From positions 496,001 to 560,000 of the forward strand of contig JAIVFJ010000008.1 in the NCBI GenBank assembly GCA_025765615.1: a DNA stretch of 64,000 nucleotides, written 5' to 3'. The notes below the pieces were generated by a model. It ran no database searches. It worked only from the letters and a program-made list of their open reading frames with translations, and had not been told where the DNA came from. The stretch comes from Zopfochytrium polystomum (Eukaryota > Chytridiomycota > Chytridiomycetes > Chytridiales > Chytridiaceae). Position 1 is the stretch's first letter. Each line of letters begins with the position of its first letter. The translations under genes were made by a program, and so were the position numbers. Positions 54,533-64,000 of this stretch are shown piece after piece.

Positions 54533-57500
54533 GGGGCAATTCCCTGGACCCTCCTCCAAGCTGCCCCTGTTTCATCACCACCACCAGCACCACAAACACC
54601 TCAGATTCCAAGCCCCACCAACTCACCATGGATGTCAAGATTCAACTCTCACCCAAGTCAACCATCACAACCAAGGCCCTTATAGACTCTGGATCATCCT
54701 GCAACATCATTGATGCCACCCTTGCCAAGTCTTGTGCCATTCCTACGATCAAGAAATCCACACCCCTCAAGGTCCACTTTGCCAATCATGCTCTGTTCAA
54801 GGAAATCAGCCATGAAACCAAGCTAAACCTCCACATCCAAGACTTTCCACCATCCATGGTCAATCTGGAAGTATTGGATCTTGGCTCACCCACATTCTCT
54901 GTCATCCTGGGATTACCATGGCTGCAAGCCCAGAACCCTGCCATTGATTGGGTCACTGGTCAAGTCCAACCTCCACCAATTGGAACAGTCACCCAAAACT
55001 CAAGTCAAGCCCCCAAGTCTCATGCTCTCAAGCCCTTGATTCAAGATTCACAGCCAGCCAAGACTCCAGTTCCACAGTTCACAGTTCACAGTCAAGATTC
55101 AAGTAGAGCTCATAGAGCTCACAGTCATGGCCATGACTCTTGTTCACAGAACCCACAGTCAAAGATTCAAGTACCACAGTTCACAGTCCACATTCAAGAT
55201 TCAAGTTCCACAGCTCACAGTCTTTGCCAAGAACAGAACTCTCAGTCAAAGATTCAAGAATCACAGTTCCCAGTCAAGAATTCAAGCCCCACTGCTGAAG
55301 AGCACAGGAACTTGGACCCATCAGACCTTTTGCTGGCATCCAAGCTACCAAAAGAATATCTCCCTTATGCTGATGTGTTTTCCAAGACCAAGGCAGACCT
55401 GCTACCAGCTCAGAGGCCTTATGACTGTGAAATCCCACTCAAGGATGAAACTTGCAGCCCACCTTTCAAGCCACTGTACCACCTCTCTCCACCAGAAGCC
55501 AAGGCCCTCCAAGAATACATTGAAGAAATGCTGAACAAGGGATTCATCCAACCTTCCAAGTCACCAGCTGGAGCTCCCATCTTTTTTGTCAAGAAGAAGG
55601 ATGGGGGGCTGAGACCCTGCGTGGACTACAGAGATCTCAATGAGATGACAGTCAAGAACCGCTATCCACTGCCTCTCATCTCTGAATTACTGGACAAACT
55701 GAGCCATGCAAGGATATTTTCCAAGATTGACCTCAGAGGTGCCTACAATTTGGTCAGAATTAAGCCCCAGGATCAATGGAAGACTGCCTTCAGATGCAAA
55801 TACGGTCACTTTGAGTACTTGGTTATGCCCTTTGGACTTACCAATGCTCCAGCTATTTTCCAAGGCATGATGAATGACATCTTCAGGGATATTCTGGACC
55901 TTTTTGTCATTGTCTACCTGGATGATATCCTGGTATTTTCATCTGACACTGCAAGCCATATGGGACATGTCAAGACTGTCTTGGAGAGACTCAGACAGCA
56001 TCACCTCTATGCAAAGCTGGAGAAGTGTGAATTCCACAAGACCTCCATTGAGTTTTTGGGGTTCATTGTGTCTGACAAAGGGATCTCCATGGCACCAGAC
56101 AAGATCCAAACTATTCTTGAATGGAAGGCTCCAAATTCCATCAAGGATGTTCAAAGCTTCCTTGGATTTTGCAACTTCTACAGAACCTTCATTGCCAACT
56201 ATTCTGCCATAGCCAAGCCTCTCACTGATCTCACCAAGAAGACCACCAAGTTTGAATGGACCCCAGCAGCAGAGCAAGCCTGGCTAGCTCTTAAGACAGC
56301 AACCACAAGTGCACCACTCCTTAAGCATGTGGATCCCTTGCTTCCCTTCACCTTGGAAACTGATGCCTCAGACTATGCCCTTGGCGGTGTTCTGTCCCAG
56401 CCAAGCTCTCAGGAACCCTCTGCTCCTCTGCATCCAGTGGCATATTACTCCAGGAAGCTGAACAGTGCTGAGTGTAACTACACAGTCCATGACAAGGAGT
56501 TGCTTGCAATTGTGGAAGCATTCAAATTCTGGAGACACTACTTGGCTGGTTCTAAAGGCATCTCTGTCTATTCTGATCACAAGAACCTCACCTTCTTCAG
56601 GGCAAGGAGGTTGCTCAAGCAGAGGCATGCCAGGTGGGCTGAACTGCTCTCTGAGTATGACTTTAAGCTGTGCTATTCTCCTGGCCACCTTAACACTGTG
56701 GCTGATGCCCTGTCAAGAAGAACAGACCTTGCACCTGAAGGGGGAGATGGTTTCACCCCACCATCCAAGACACACCTTTCATTGCTTCCTGACAGTGTGT
56801 GGGCCCATGCTATTTCCAAGGACCCCAAGCCTCACAAGATTCAAATCAGCCAAGAAGAGGAAAAACTTGAGATACTCAAGACAAGGCATGATGCAGCAAC
56901 AGCTGGACACCCAGGAGAGCACAAGACATATGAGCTTGTTTCCAGAGACTTCTACTGGCCAGGCATGAGGAAGTACATCAAGAACTATGTCAGCAGCTGT
57001 GAAACCTGTCAAAGAAACAAATCCAGCAGACACAAGCCCTATGGACTTCTGGAGCCCCTCCCAATTGCCATCAGCCCTTGGTCATCAATATCCATGGACT
57101 TCATTGTGAAACTGCCCCCATCCCATGGATTTGACTCTATCCTTGTTGTCATCTGCAGAAGGACAAAGTTGGCCCATTTCATCCCCTGCACTGAGAATAT
57201 AGATGCACAAGGAACAGCAGACCTGTTTTTGCAGCACATATTCAGGCTCCATGGGCTGCCTCAGTCAATCATCAGTGACAGAGGACCACAGTTCAGATCT
57301 CAATTTTGGAAAGCACTCACAGCAGCCCTTGGAATCAAGTCTCAACTGTCAACTGCTTATCACCCTCAGACTGATGGACAAACAGAAAGAACAAACCAGA
57401 CTCTGGAGCAGTATTTGAGGTGCTATGTCAGCTATCAACAGGATGATTGGCCCACCCTCCTTCCACTGGCAGAATTTGCTCTCAACAATTCTCTCCACTC

Positions 57501-58167
57501 AAGCACCCAGCTATCTCCTTTCTTTGCAACCTATGGCTTCAATCCAAGAGGAGATCTTCTGGGACAAGAGACCCTATCCAATGTCCAAGCTCCTGCTGCG
57601 GCTTCACACTTACATAAGCTCAAGATCATCAACTCCTTCCTGGACTCCACCCTGAAGCAAGCCCAAGAAGATGCCTCAAGATTTGCCAACACTCACAGAA
57701 TGGACCATGACCTTGCTGTGGGTCAGCAAGTTTGGCTTCTGAGGAAGAACTTGCAGACCAAAAGACCAAGTCCCAAGCTAGACAACCTCAAGTTGGGACC
57801 TTTCAAGATCTTGGAGCAAATCAATCCAGTCACCTTCAAGCTGGATCTCCCTGCATCCATGAAGATCCACCCAGTTTTCCATGTCAGCCTTTTAGAGAAG
57901 TTTGTGGCCAATTCCATTCCAGGCAGAGTTGTTCCTCCTCCTCCTCCAGTTGAGGTAGAAGGTGAAGAGGAATTTGAGGTTGAACAAATCTTGGATGCCA
58001 AGTGGTTTGGAAGAACACTCAAGTTCCTTGTTAAGTGGAAAGGTTACTCAGATGCTGACAACACCTGGGAGCCTGAGTCAAACCTCACTCACTGCCAAGA
58101 CCTTCTGCTCGAGTTCAAGACCAGGTACCCCACCAAGTTGCAGAAGAGGCCTAAAAGGGGGAGATGA
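54448..58167 (+). CDS. Gypsy pol: protease, RT, RNase H, integrase, chromodomain
   Basis: An uninterrupted frame of 1239 codons; the 5' limit given is the first GTG in the overlap and is not a proven start. Protease has ALIDSGSSCNIIDATLA (about residue 77). A spacer follows with imperfect Q-D-S / S-K-I-Q repeats. RT runs from about 310 to 560 with VKKKDGGLRPCVDYRDLNE and catalytic YLDDILVFS near 490. RNase H has LETDASDYALGGVLSQ. Integrase has an HHCC motif (HDAATAGHPGEH ... CETCQRNK, near 813) and a DDE core with SMDFIVKLPPSHGFDSILVV and ISDRGPQFRSQFWKAL. The C-terminal chromodomain is FEVEQILDAKWFGRTLKFLV followed by KWKGYSDADNTWEPESNL. All catalytic residues are present. Confidence 0.97.
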   Translation: MFLLWLQGACCQGLPKEEAPKLPGPGSLRGNSLDPPPSCPCFITTTSTTNTSDSKPHQLTMDVKIQLSPKSTITTKALIDSGSSCNIIDATLAKSCAIPTIKKSTPLKVHFANHALFKEISHETKLNLHIQDFPPSMVNLEVLDLGSPTFSVILGLPWLQAQNPAIDWVTGQVQPPPIGTVTQNSSQAPKSHALKPLIQDSQPAKTPVPQFTVHSQDSSRAHRAHSHGHDSCSQNPQSKIQVPQFTVHIQDSSSTAHSLCQEQNSQSKIQESQFPVKNSSPTAEEHRNLDPSDLLLASKLPKEYLPYADVFSKTKADLLPAQRPYDCEIPLKDETCSPPFKPLYHLSPPEAKALQEYIEEMLNKGFIQPSKSPAGAPIFFVKKKDGGLRPCVDYRDLNEMTVKNRYPLPLISELLDKLSHARIFSKIDLRGAYNLVRIKPQDQWKTAFRCKYGHFEYLVMPFGLTNAPAIFQGMMNDIFRDILDLFVIVYLDDILVFSSDTASHMGHVKTVLERLRQHHLYAKLEKCEFHKTSIEFLGFIVSDKGISMAPDKIQTILEWKAPNSIKDVQSFLGFCNFYRTFIANYSAIAKPLTDLTKKTTKFEWTPAAEQAWLALKTATTSAPLLKHVDPLLPFTLETDASDYALGGVLSQPSSQEPSAPLHPVAYYSRKLNSAECNYTVHDKELLAIVEAFKFWRHYLAGSKGISVYSDHKNLTFFRARRLLKQRHARWAELLSEYDFKLCYSPGHLNTVADALSRRTDLAPEGGDGFTPPSKTHLSLLPDSVWAHAISKDPKPHKIQISQEEEKLEILKTRHDAATAGHPGEHKTYELVSRDFYWPGMRKYIKNYVSSCETCQRNKSSRHKPYGLLEPLPIAISPWSSISMDFIVKLPPSHGFDSILVVICRRTKLAHFIPCTENIDAQGTADLFLQHIFRLHGLPQSIISDRGPQFRSQFWKALTAALGIKSQLSTAYHPQTDGQTERTNQTLEQYLRCYVSYQQDDWPTLLPLAEFALNNSLHSSTQLSPFFATYGFNPRGDLLGQETLSNVQAPAAASHLHKLKIINSFLDSTLKQAQEDASRFANTHRMDHDLAVGQQVWLLRKNLQTKRPSPKLDNLKLGPFKILEQINPVTFKLDLPASMKIHPVFHVSLLEKFVANSIPGRVVPPPPPVEVEGEEEFEVEQILDAKWFGRTLKFLVKWKGYSDADNTWEPESNLTHCQDLLLEFKTRYPTKLQKRPKRGR

Positions 58168-58520
58168 TGTTATGAATCACCCTCTGGAAACCTCTGGAAC
58201 CTTCTAGAACATTCCTTCATGGAACCTTCTGGAACCTTCTGGAACCTTCTAGAACATTCCTTCATGGAAGCTTGTGGAACCTTCTGGAACCTTCTTTGCT
58301 TTCCTGACTTGTCTTGTTGTCATTGGTATCATTGGTATCATTGTATTACTAATTGCTCTTTCTGGAACTTTCTTGGAGTCTTGACAAGGAACACTCTCAA
58401 AAGGTATAAAAGGGGGATGGGGGACCTGTCCCATCCCTCAAGTGAATTATTGTTTCCAATACAATCATCACTCCTCTCAGTTCCTTGTCTGCCTTGCCCT
58501 GTCCTGCCCTGTTCCTGACA
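58168..58520 (+). repeat. Gypsy 3' LTR (353 bp)
   Basis: By eye identical to 53216-53568, including the GAA/TTC arrays and TATAAAAG (58405-58412). It is preceded by the polypurine tract AAAAGGGGGAGATGA and followed by CATTG. Confidence 0.95.
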
Positions 58521-58809
58521 CATTGGGCCCACTCTGTGTCATGGACCAGAGAACCCTGCACATTCTTTGCTAGTGTGCCACCTTTTCACAGTTGCCTTTG
58601 GTCTGAGTGTGAGAGTCTTCTCGTTGTGTGTAGTAAGAGAGTTTCTTTGTGTTTCTTGGGCTTCTTAAGACTCCAAATACACTGTCCTGTCTAGTGACCC
58701 CTAGACATCTCCTTTTTGCCCCTTTTTCACTTTTCAATTGGTATTTAGGTCATTGCTCTATTTGCCACCCATAGCCCAGGGTGAGGATTTAGAGAGCACA
58801 GTCTCACAA
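58521..58809. other. Non-coding foreign DNA right of the Gypsy element
   Basis: Continuation of the 51398-53215 insertion across the Gypsy target site. It ends CTCACAACA at 58809, where third-Copia coding sequence resumes. No gene. Confidence 0.45.
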
Positions 58810-59440
58810 CATTCATAGAGACAAAGAACTTCCCATCTCTCTCAATGTCATTGGTGGCAATGAGGCTGTATAATGCAGTTGGCGCGTAGAATGCTTTCTT
58901 GATGACAATTTCGACACTGTTTGATAGAGAGTAATCCTCGCTGAGCCAGATCCCTTCGTCTTGAGTGGTGGGGACTCCTCATCTATGGTGCCGACGGTAG
59001 AGTCTTTCTCTTCGTATGAGGTGAACAGGTGGAGGTCTTTGAGAATGGTCCTTGGGCAGCCAGTGTCAACAACAATTGGGGACTCTCTGAAGACGGCTGA
59101 GTGCAATGAGAGGAGGGAGGAAGGTGGTACAGAACCAGGAGAGCATGTCATCTCTTAGTGAGGCCCCTCTTAAGGCGCCACTGGTGGGGAATGTCCCTGG
59201 CCCGTCTTGTGATGGCATGACACTGCTGCCTCTGTGCTAGAGTGAGGATCGCCAGTGCTCACCTGCCTTGGGGGCAGCGGCGACAGCAACAGTGGTATGT
59301 GCCGATACGATACCTTATGCATTGGGTCCCAGGGCGTCCCCAAGTGTCCAAAGCAGTAAGCCCGCATCCCCAGAAAGCCCAGTAACACTCTGACCAAATT
59401 GCTTTACCTTGGCCCTGACACGTATGCCGACAGCTTCTTC
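58810..59440 (-). pseudogene. Third Copia: protease and gag remnant
   Basis: The minus strand reads ESPIVVDTGCPRTILKDLHL (retropepsin D-T-G, with the conserved R-T-I-L-K-D after it), then TLREMGSSLSL or, in the neighbouring frame, ALYSLIATNDIERDGKFFVS. Upstream, 59170-59440 is open but poorly recognisable and may be the gag C-terminus. Confidence 0.65.
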
Positions 59441-60103
59441 AACTTAATCGACCAGTGGAGCTGTCATAAACCCAATTCAGTTACGACTATGTGTCTTGTT
59501 TGTACTGGTACTTCGTTCTCAGCTTGAAGCCTGCGAGCCACAACTTCTGACACGTGTTGATCCTCCACATCCTGGAACTGACAGGCAAGTGCCTCGGTCT
59601 CGAGGCCTCGAGGCCTCGAGACTGGTGGGGAAGGATGGAATGGGTTGGGGTTCTATCGCGCGCACTTTGACGTGGGAGGGCTGACGACTCACCTATTCTC
59701 AAGAAGGTTTCTTGAAGAATAGGGCGAGAGACAGAGGGAAAATGGAGAAAATCGACAAAGAGAAAATGAAAGAGACAGAGACAGGAAAATGAAAGGGAGA
59801 GACAGAGAGCGAGACAAAAACCCACTGCCGGGCGGTGCCCCTTCTCCGGCGCGCCGCGACCACTCCCTAGGTCTTCGCAAGCGTCACCCGCGGATACACC
59901 TGTGAGTATTTGGTTGGTGGCATCTTCGCGGTGATTCTATCTCCCAGCTGCCGCCACTACCTCGGTCGTTGTGAAAAACTGGCTGTGACTCTCTTCGCAC
60001 TATCTGGGAAACGCTGGAAGGGTAGTTCTGAGCGGCCTCGTTCTTTTTTCTCCAAAACTTCTCCTCCCCCCTGCGTCATTCATCAGCCCAGCGATTCACG
60101 TTA
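59441..60103. other. Gene-free stretch with a 26-bp perfect palindrome
   Basis: No supported gene. A perfect palindrome occupies 59597-59622, built from GGCCTCGA units. A purine-rich tract (AGAGACAGAG / GAAAATG units) covers 59720-59815. It may contain the 3' flank of the transcription-factor gene and old repeat DNA. Confidence 0.5.
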
Positions 60104-63100
60104 CTAGTTCTCTCCTCTCATGATTCTCGTCATCTCGTCCAGAACGTGAACGTTACCCACTGACTTTGGGCTGGCCGAAGCCATTTCGACATCGCCATCG
60201 CCATAATCGGCGCTGATCAGGGGTGGCCTGGAAAGAATTCAAACGAAGCGAGTTAGCATAAAAACTACCGCCTTCATTTCTTCACCTTTGGTCTGTTGGG
60301 CGCATTTGGCCGACCAGCGTTCAACCAGAAACATTTAGATCCTGGGACGAAAAAAATCAGTTACACTCACTTTTCAATTTCGTGAACAGTCCGGTGTGTC
60401 CAACGGGGCCGTGCTTCGACAAGTACATTTCCATCTCCGGAATAAGATTTTCGACGAATGACGCTCCAGCAAAGGCAGTAGTCTTGTCGAACAGGTCAAC
60501 GCTCGGCTTCGCCCAACCATCTGGCATGCGCTTCAGCGCCTCGGGGAGCAGCTCCTTAAGCCTATGAAGGTAAACCTGGAAAAAGGGTTCGGTGCAAATT
60601 TTTCAGTTCTCTGCGTCACAAAGACTCGAGAAAAGGAAAAGGTAAGCTCACGTCGGACACTCTCCATGAGCGAGAGAGAGACTGCAAAATGGGGACAAAC
60701 ACATCTCTAATTTCAAGCAAGGAGGCCCAAGGGCTGTCCGAAGACGGAAACTTCTTCCACACATCGACCCCCTCAGCAGTCATGGTTTCGCTACCAGGAT
60801 ATGCGCCGGGGACAATCGTGCACATGATGTTGAGAGAAGTCGAAAACATGGCAAATGCAGCGATCGTATCACGGAATATGGGGAGAGGCGGCGCAGGATT
60901 GAATCGCGAATAGCCCAATTTATGCGAGGAGTTGTGGGCCATTGGGTCCTTGGACCACTGCACGAACTCTTCGTCCGGGTTGCTCCACGTTGGTTCTAGC
61001 TTGGGTGTAGGAAATGACTGGGACGGTGGATTGGTTGAGATGCCAGCGGTGGAATTTACGGGTTGTAATGGGAGTGGTTTCCCTTCCACATGAGGAACAG
61101 CGTAGCCGAAAATGTGGTAGACACTTTGGAAAGTGTGAACAAGAGCACGGTGAATAAGGACGCAAATTTGCATAGACGAAAACTTCCGTTCGTGCGCAGG
61201 CGATGCTTGAAAACAGCTGCTCTCATTCAGAGCGGCTACTGGGTCGTGCAGCACCGAAAGCCCAACCAAGTAATAGATGTTCAGTCGATAATTTGACGGT
61301 TCGGCGAAGAAGGACCCTCGTGAGAACAATGGAGGTCGACGCCCTCCGGCGTATGAGTCGCTAAATACGGCAAGTGATGGGAACAGTTTCATCTGGTCCG
61401 GCAATTTATCGAACCAATTGATGAAAGAATTATGGATGGCTTCTAAAGATACTGGTGCAGGAATCGATGGAAGTACGCAGTGAGCAGTCCCTCTTTGCGA
61501 CGGAACTGGGTTCGATCTTTTGAATTGCAAAGCGCGCCTAACGAGGACATCAAGTTGGAAGCAGAGCTTGAATGTTGTCAATACTTCGCCTCTCGGACAT
61601 CAAACAATTTACCGTGGTAGAATCCACCGACGTTCGGAGATGAATAGGAACAGGATAACTTAGTTCTCCCTTCTTCTCGCTCCAGACTACTTCCATGGGG
61701 TGTTTGTACGGGCTCGACGGCACTTCAAAAATAGTGTCTGTCGGCAGCACGCCAAATATTCGTATCCATTCTCTCATTCCAAGGTTGCGTGGCACAAAGG
61801 CGACCTTTCCCGCTGGACTCACAACGTGTCCTTCCGAAGCAGACAAAGGAGAAGACTGTGTGGTACTGAGTGAAGAAGACGCGTCCCAGTCTACCATTAC
61901 ATCAACGTACGACTCTTCTTTCAGACCCATGGGAAGGTTTGAAACAAGGCCACAGCAAGTGTCAACGCCAAAAAGGGCCGCGAATGTCCGGCGACGTGCA
62001 TTCGCAAGTCGATCCGTCAGCACAAAGAACGGGCCTCTCCAAATGGAAAAACGGTATGAGCTGCAAACTGGTTCAGGTAGGTGCAGATTGATTTTTTCTG
62101 CCTCGCGGCAAGCAAGGCCAATCCATCGGTCTGAATAAGAAATCAATCAAACGCTGTTGTCAACACAAAATTTGGAAACTCTTACATGACTGAATCCCAA
62201 AATTCATGGTCTAGAAAAAATTGCAAAGAATTAACCCCACATACGATGACGCGGGCACCTACATAATCCCAAATAGCAAGCAACACCATTAGTTGAACAG
62301 CCGATAAATTATCATCGACCGTAGGCAGGCCTTCCTCCGCGAGATGCATGAAGTGGTAACTAGCTTTAATTGGACTCTTCCACTTTTCATACAGCTCTGA
62401 TAACAACGAACGTGGTAAGATAAGATATTTCTTTCAGTTATACAAAGCCAATTACCAGGGTGATTTGAGTATACCGCGGCAGATCCCATTATGGCGTGAA
62501 TAAGGGCCTCTGAGTGCCTATTGACAGGAACGAAGTCGGCCAAGAACAGGTCTTCCTCGAACAACCGTTCCCAAGGATTTATGTAGGTAAAGTACACAGC
62601 CACTAGATGCTGGCGAAGGTCCCTGTGGGCGGACAAGGGCTTTGCGGGGATCGGGACGAAGGAGATATGGGGACTTCCGACACTCGGGATTGACGAGTCA
62701 CTCACACCATCTTGCGGCCGAGGTGGGGACGGAAATGCTGACGGAGATTCATCATGGCGACCAACATCGCCATTCGCTTCAAAAATTGTCGAAAATAAGG
62801 CTTCGTCAAATTGGAACTGGGTCAGTGTCGAAGCGATGCCACCCGGGGTGGGCGGGTTCGAGAAAAGAGATTCTGGCAGCGTGTCCCACAATGGCTCGTT
62901 TGGGAAAGCTGCCACTGCGCGACGCTTTCGGGATCCTGGCAGCTGGATAAGAGCACTCTCTTCCGATGGACTTTCGATTGACCGACCGGTCTCATCGGAC
63001 CCTTCGGCATTTGTTCCACCCGAGGACCACGAACGATCCTGAGGGCTGGAAATTCCGCCAAAGTCTGCAGGTATGCGCTCACTCACCCTTGCCAAAGATT

Positions 63101-64000
63101 CAAAAGCTTGGGCAGTTGTCATTCGGGGAGACGGGATATAATTGTCCTCGTCCGCATTTTCTTCCGGCGACTCCTCTGCCAAGATTCGAGCGACATCAGC
63201 GTTGAATGCCGCCATCAGGTCATCCTGGTCCAGTCGGAAGCCAGCACTATTTGCCGAAGATTGCCGCTCAGCGCCAATTGCATTAGACGACCGGAGCAAA
63301 GATTCCAGGGCGGCCAATTTGTCCAAGATTGGATTTCTGGGTCTTTATAAAAGGAAAGTGAGGAACGGAAGCTGGGGAAGGAGTACTAACGTCTTTTTCC
63401 GGTCTCGCTTCTGCGGAGGTTCAGGATAAATACAACCCACGTCGCCCCCAACCCGAGCTTGTGCTTTCTGGCAATTACCGCATACAGGTTGAACTCCGTC
63501 ACACTTGCGCTTTTTTTCGCGACACCGGGAGCACGCTCCGTTCACCCGCTTCTTTATTGGCCCGGCAGTGCCTGGCAAGGTATCGTCCAGTCCGTCGACC
63601 GAGTACGGATCTTTGGCGGAGCGATCCTGGAAGACTGGCAGTTGTGCGACACTACTCGGAGGCTCATACGTTGCAGAGTGGTCCTGCCGATGTTGGCGAT
63701 GAACCTCACGTTGCAGGGGAAGGGACGGCCCAGCGATACTGGCGGCTCCAACGCCTGCTCCAGCTCCTCCTGCTACTCCTCCTCCGCCTCCCCCACCACC
63801 ACCACCGCCACCACCAAAGGCGACTTGTTGCTGCATATGAACAAGCTTCTCCAGCTCGAGCCTGAGGTGCAGCTGATCGAGATCGGCGCCGGCAGAGTTG
63901 TTGCTGCCAGTGCCTGCGGATGATGCAGCCGTGCCTCCTCCTGCACTGCTGGCGGCGGCCATCCTCATCATCATCGTCATCATCATCTGCTGCTGCTGAT
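60104..64000 (-). CDS. Zn2Cys6 fungal transcription factor (5' end possibly outside window)
   Basis: A fungal-type regulator with a Zn(II)2Cys6 binuclear cluster (63432-63533: ACSRCREKKRKCDGVQPVC then CGNC ... GC) and a downstream regulatory region of the fungal_trans (MHR) type (LVAVYFTYINPWERLFEEDL, DRWIGLACREAEKINLHLP, RRRTFAALFGVDTCCGL). Cluster spacing is CX2CX6CX6CX2CX12C; the last loop is longer than the usual 6-9. Before it lie 13 consecutive Gly, a Ser/Ala/Gly-rich start and Met repeats preceded by at least four Gln codons at the edge, so the start is not certain. Several exons follow; the main blocks are 63345-63986, 62470-63326, 61595-62146, 60616-61581 and smaller ones to the stop at 60104 (GDGDVEMASASPKSVG). 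Targets are unknown. Confidence 0.85.

Larger units (their letters stand above)
53216..58520 (+). mobile_element. Complete Ty3/Gypsy chromovirus (Tf1-like)
   Basis: A 5305-bp element flanked by CATTG (53211-53215 and 58521-58525). The two 353-bp LTRs appear identical. Gag and pol frames are open, and the polypurine tract AAAAGGGGGAGATGA abuts the right LTR. The internal leader is only 40 bp and carries a self-complementary primer site. Identical LTRs and intact frames point to a very recent, possibly still mobile insertion. Confidence 0.97.
47517..59440 (-). mobile_element. Third Copia element (decayed), split by other insertions
   Basis: Pieces of one minus-strand Copia element appear in the right order. 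RNase H and RT lie at 47790-49560, integrase at about 50080-51090, the GAG-pre-integrase region at 51105-51467, and protease (with a possible gag end) at 58813-59440. The gap 51400-58809 is foreign: about 2.1 kb of non-coding repeat DNA containing a complete Gypsy element. The protease reading (SLIATNDIERDGKFFVSMN) stops at 58810 and integrase-side reading resumes near 51398. Multiple frameshifts and stops show an old copy. Confidence 0.7.

Overview
The window is nuclear DNA of a fungus. It holds short GT-AG introns, a Zn2Cys6 transcription factor, a fungal gene set (HIS1, SAC1, SCO1, MAD2, CK2 alpha, SLX1, mitochondrial GatA), and Copia, Ty3/Gypsy-chromovirus, LINE and Helitron/Pif1-type elements. 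A SNAPC1-like protein and a LITAF-domain protein would fit an early-diverging (chytrid-like) fungus better than a typical ascomycete, but that placement is only an inference. No bacterial features, rRNA or intact tRNA genes are present.

Layout. (1) 1-29.5 kb is a nested transposon block. Copia copy A runs off the left edge. A second Copia family (here called Copia-2, 7624-23809) is interrupted by a solo LTR of the first family (11899-13081, TSD ATAAC), by a GC-rich dispersed repeat (about 9955-10398), and by a nearly intact Copia copy B (15358-23414, TSD GGAAT, LTRs differing only in simple-repeat length). To its right lie a decayed LINE (23810-27882), a degenerate tandem repeat, and a broken C-terminal Pif1/Helitron-type helicase piece. 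(2) 29.9-47.1 kb is a compact gene island: SAC1 phosphatase and a divergent SNAPC1-like gene, a short-chain dehydrogenase, MAD2, an unrecognised gene, CK2 alpha, SLX1, SCO1, a LITAF protein, GatA and HIS1. Splice models for most of them close in frame. (3) 47.5-59.4 kb is a third, heavily decayed Copia element. It is split by about 2.1 kb of foreign DNA, which itself contains a complete Ty3/Gypsy chromovirus (53216-58520, identical 353-bp LTRs, TSD CATTG, intact gag and pol). (4) 60.1-64.0 kb holds a Zn2Cys6 transcription factor whose 5' end may lie beyond the window.

Most interesting points. The Gypsy LTR carries a dense array of alternating GAA/TTC heat-shock-element units upstream of a TATA box. 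Its primer-binding site is an 11-nt perfect complement of sequence 35 bp downstream of that TATA box, the arrangement expected for Tf1-type self-priming. Copia-2 has a 14-nt complement between its PBS position and its own LTR. Copia copy A has about ten single-base additions and no deletions in 1.6 kb relative to copy B, which looks more like consensus error than decay.
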